Origin: Selaginella tamariscina | Lineage: Eukaryota > Streptophyta > Lycopodiopsida > Selaginellales > Selaginellaceae | Reading direction: 5' to 3' | Assembly (NCBI GenBank): GCA_003024785.1 | Contig: PUQB01000152.1 | Coordinates: 248,001 to 312,000 of the forward strand | Length of the DNA stretch: 64,000 nucleotides | In this document: in pieces, positions 63,331 through 64,000 of the stretch | How the letters are laid out: every line of letters begins with the position of its first letter | How positions within the stretch are numbered: position 1 is the first letter of the stretch | Made by a program: the position numbers and the translations under genes | The notes under the pieces: model-generated | Seen by the model: the letters and a program-made list of their open reading frames with translations, nothing else | Databases searched by the model: none | Told to the model about the DNA's origin: nothing

Positions 63331-64000
63331 ATAAATACTTTCTTTCTATCATACAAAGAAATCTTTTCATTTTGTCTAAATCATCACTCTCCGGATTAAT
63401 CAAATCATTTTGGTCAATATCTTGATGTTGTTGCCACCACTTAACACTCTCACGAATGCAATTGGGAGTTGCCATCCTTGTTAATACATAAGATGTATAA
63501 GACCAGGTCTGCATAAAGGCTCATCTAAAAACTGACGTTCCTTAAGAATAATATTATAAAGCGCCCGGTTGCTATCCTTCATTTTATAAAATTCAATATC
63601 ACGAGAAAGAAAAGCTTCAGGAAATGTATGATACGGTGGATACTGCTCACAAAAATTTTCGAGATTCTTCTTTCTGAGGCACGTATCCAAGTAGTTCACT
63701 AGCTCATCCATGATATCGATATCAGAATATGGATCGAAAGTGATTGGATGAATACAAGCAATGTTTTGGTTGAGCATAGCCTTCTGAGGAGAGTCGTCTA
63801 CTACTAAGATATGTGCATTCTTCGTTATCCTTAAGCGACTGATCTCCCCATGAGTCCCAATTATTCTTTCATTCTTGAAGAAGTATGGCTTGCTTTCCTT
63901 TCTATATTGTGAAATTCGAGAGGTTTATAACACATTCGCTGGTCAAAAATCCAATCTTTACGAATCACCTCTTCTGCAACACTACAATGTTTCTTAAGTA
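63331..64000 (-). CDS. FCP1/NLI-type HAD phosphatase-like protein, partial
   Basis: Runs in from the right edge on the minus strand. Segments, N to C: EEVIRKDWIFDQRMC, IIGTHGEISRLRIT, then HILVVDDSPQKAMLNQN, THE conserved HAD motif region (DD-S-P) of CTD-phosphatase/NLI-interacting-factor domains, then IHPITFDPYSDIDIMDELVN, YLDTCLRKKNLENFCEQYPP, matching the C-terminal part of such domains. The catalytic DxD motif would lie beyond the edge. The frame changes once near 63905 and a stop at 63481-63483 is followed in another frame by SVKWWQQHQDIDQND to 63331. Substrate unknown; a relative of plant FCP1-homology proteins is the best guess. Confidence 0.55.

Overview
The window looks like nuclear DNA of a land plant, most likely a non-seed plant (a bryophyte would fit). 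Evidence: an S-adenosylmethionine decarboxylase gene with the plant-specific tiny/small upstream ORF pair, a SOSEKI gene, a PRL1-like fragment, an A-type cytochrome P450, spliceosomal GT-AG introns rich in TG/TA/GA microsatellites, and chromodomain Ty3/gypsy elements. The species is an inference.

Layout. (1) 1-1.6 kb: end of an unrecognised, possibly element-encoded coding region and a candidate LTR. (2) 1.6-5.1 kb: AT-rich DNA without genes. (3) 5.16-27.77 kb: two nested stacks of broken Ty3/gypsy elements. A1 (minus) is split by A2 (plus) with a GTCAT target duplication. C (plus, another lineage) is split by B (minus). A1, A2, B and the truncated D (59.55-63.06 kb) are one chromovirus family. 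(4) 30.3-45.6 kb: gene island with a DnaJ-type zinc-finger protein (-), a kelch/coiled-coil protein of about 20 exons (+), SAMDC (+), SOSEKI (-) and an F-box gene (-). (5) 45.7-52.9 kb: AT-rich DNA around a PRL1-like gene fragment. (6) 52.99-54.55 kb: P450. (7) 54.8-55.8 kb: decayed hAT-like transposase. (8) 56.7-59.55 kb: GC-richer duplicated unit, one copy split by an 824-bp solo LTR with perfect 5-bp target duplication, the other cut by element D. (9) 63.3-64 kb: 3' part of an FCP1/NLI-type HAD phosphatase-like gene (-).

Main points. In SAMDC the tiny uORF stop and small uORF start overlap by one base (TGATG), the arrangement known for polyamine-controlled translation in plants, while the main frame is split by seven introns. 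The chromovirus family lacks a recognisable tRNA primer site; instead the 13 bases just inside the 5' LTR are the reverse complement of 13 LTR bases placed about 25-32 nt downstream of a TATA-like box, as expected for Tf1-type self-priming. Most host genes read here carry one-base frame slips at otherwise conserved places, so either the assembly has residual indels or the region is decaying; this limits every claim about gene integrity.
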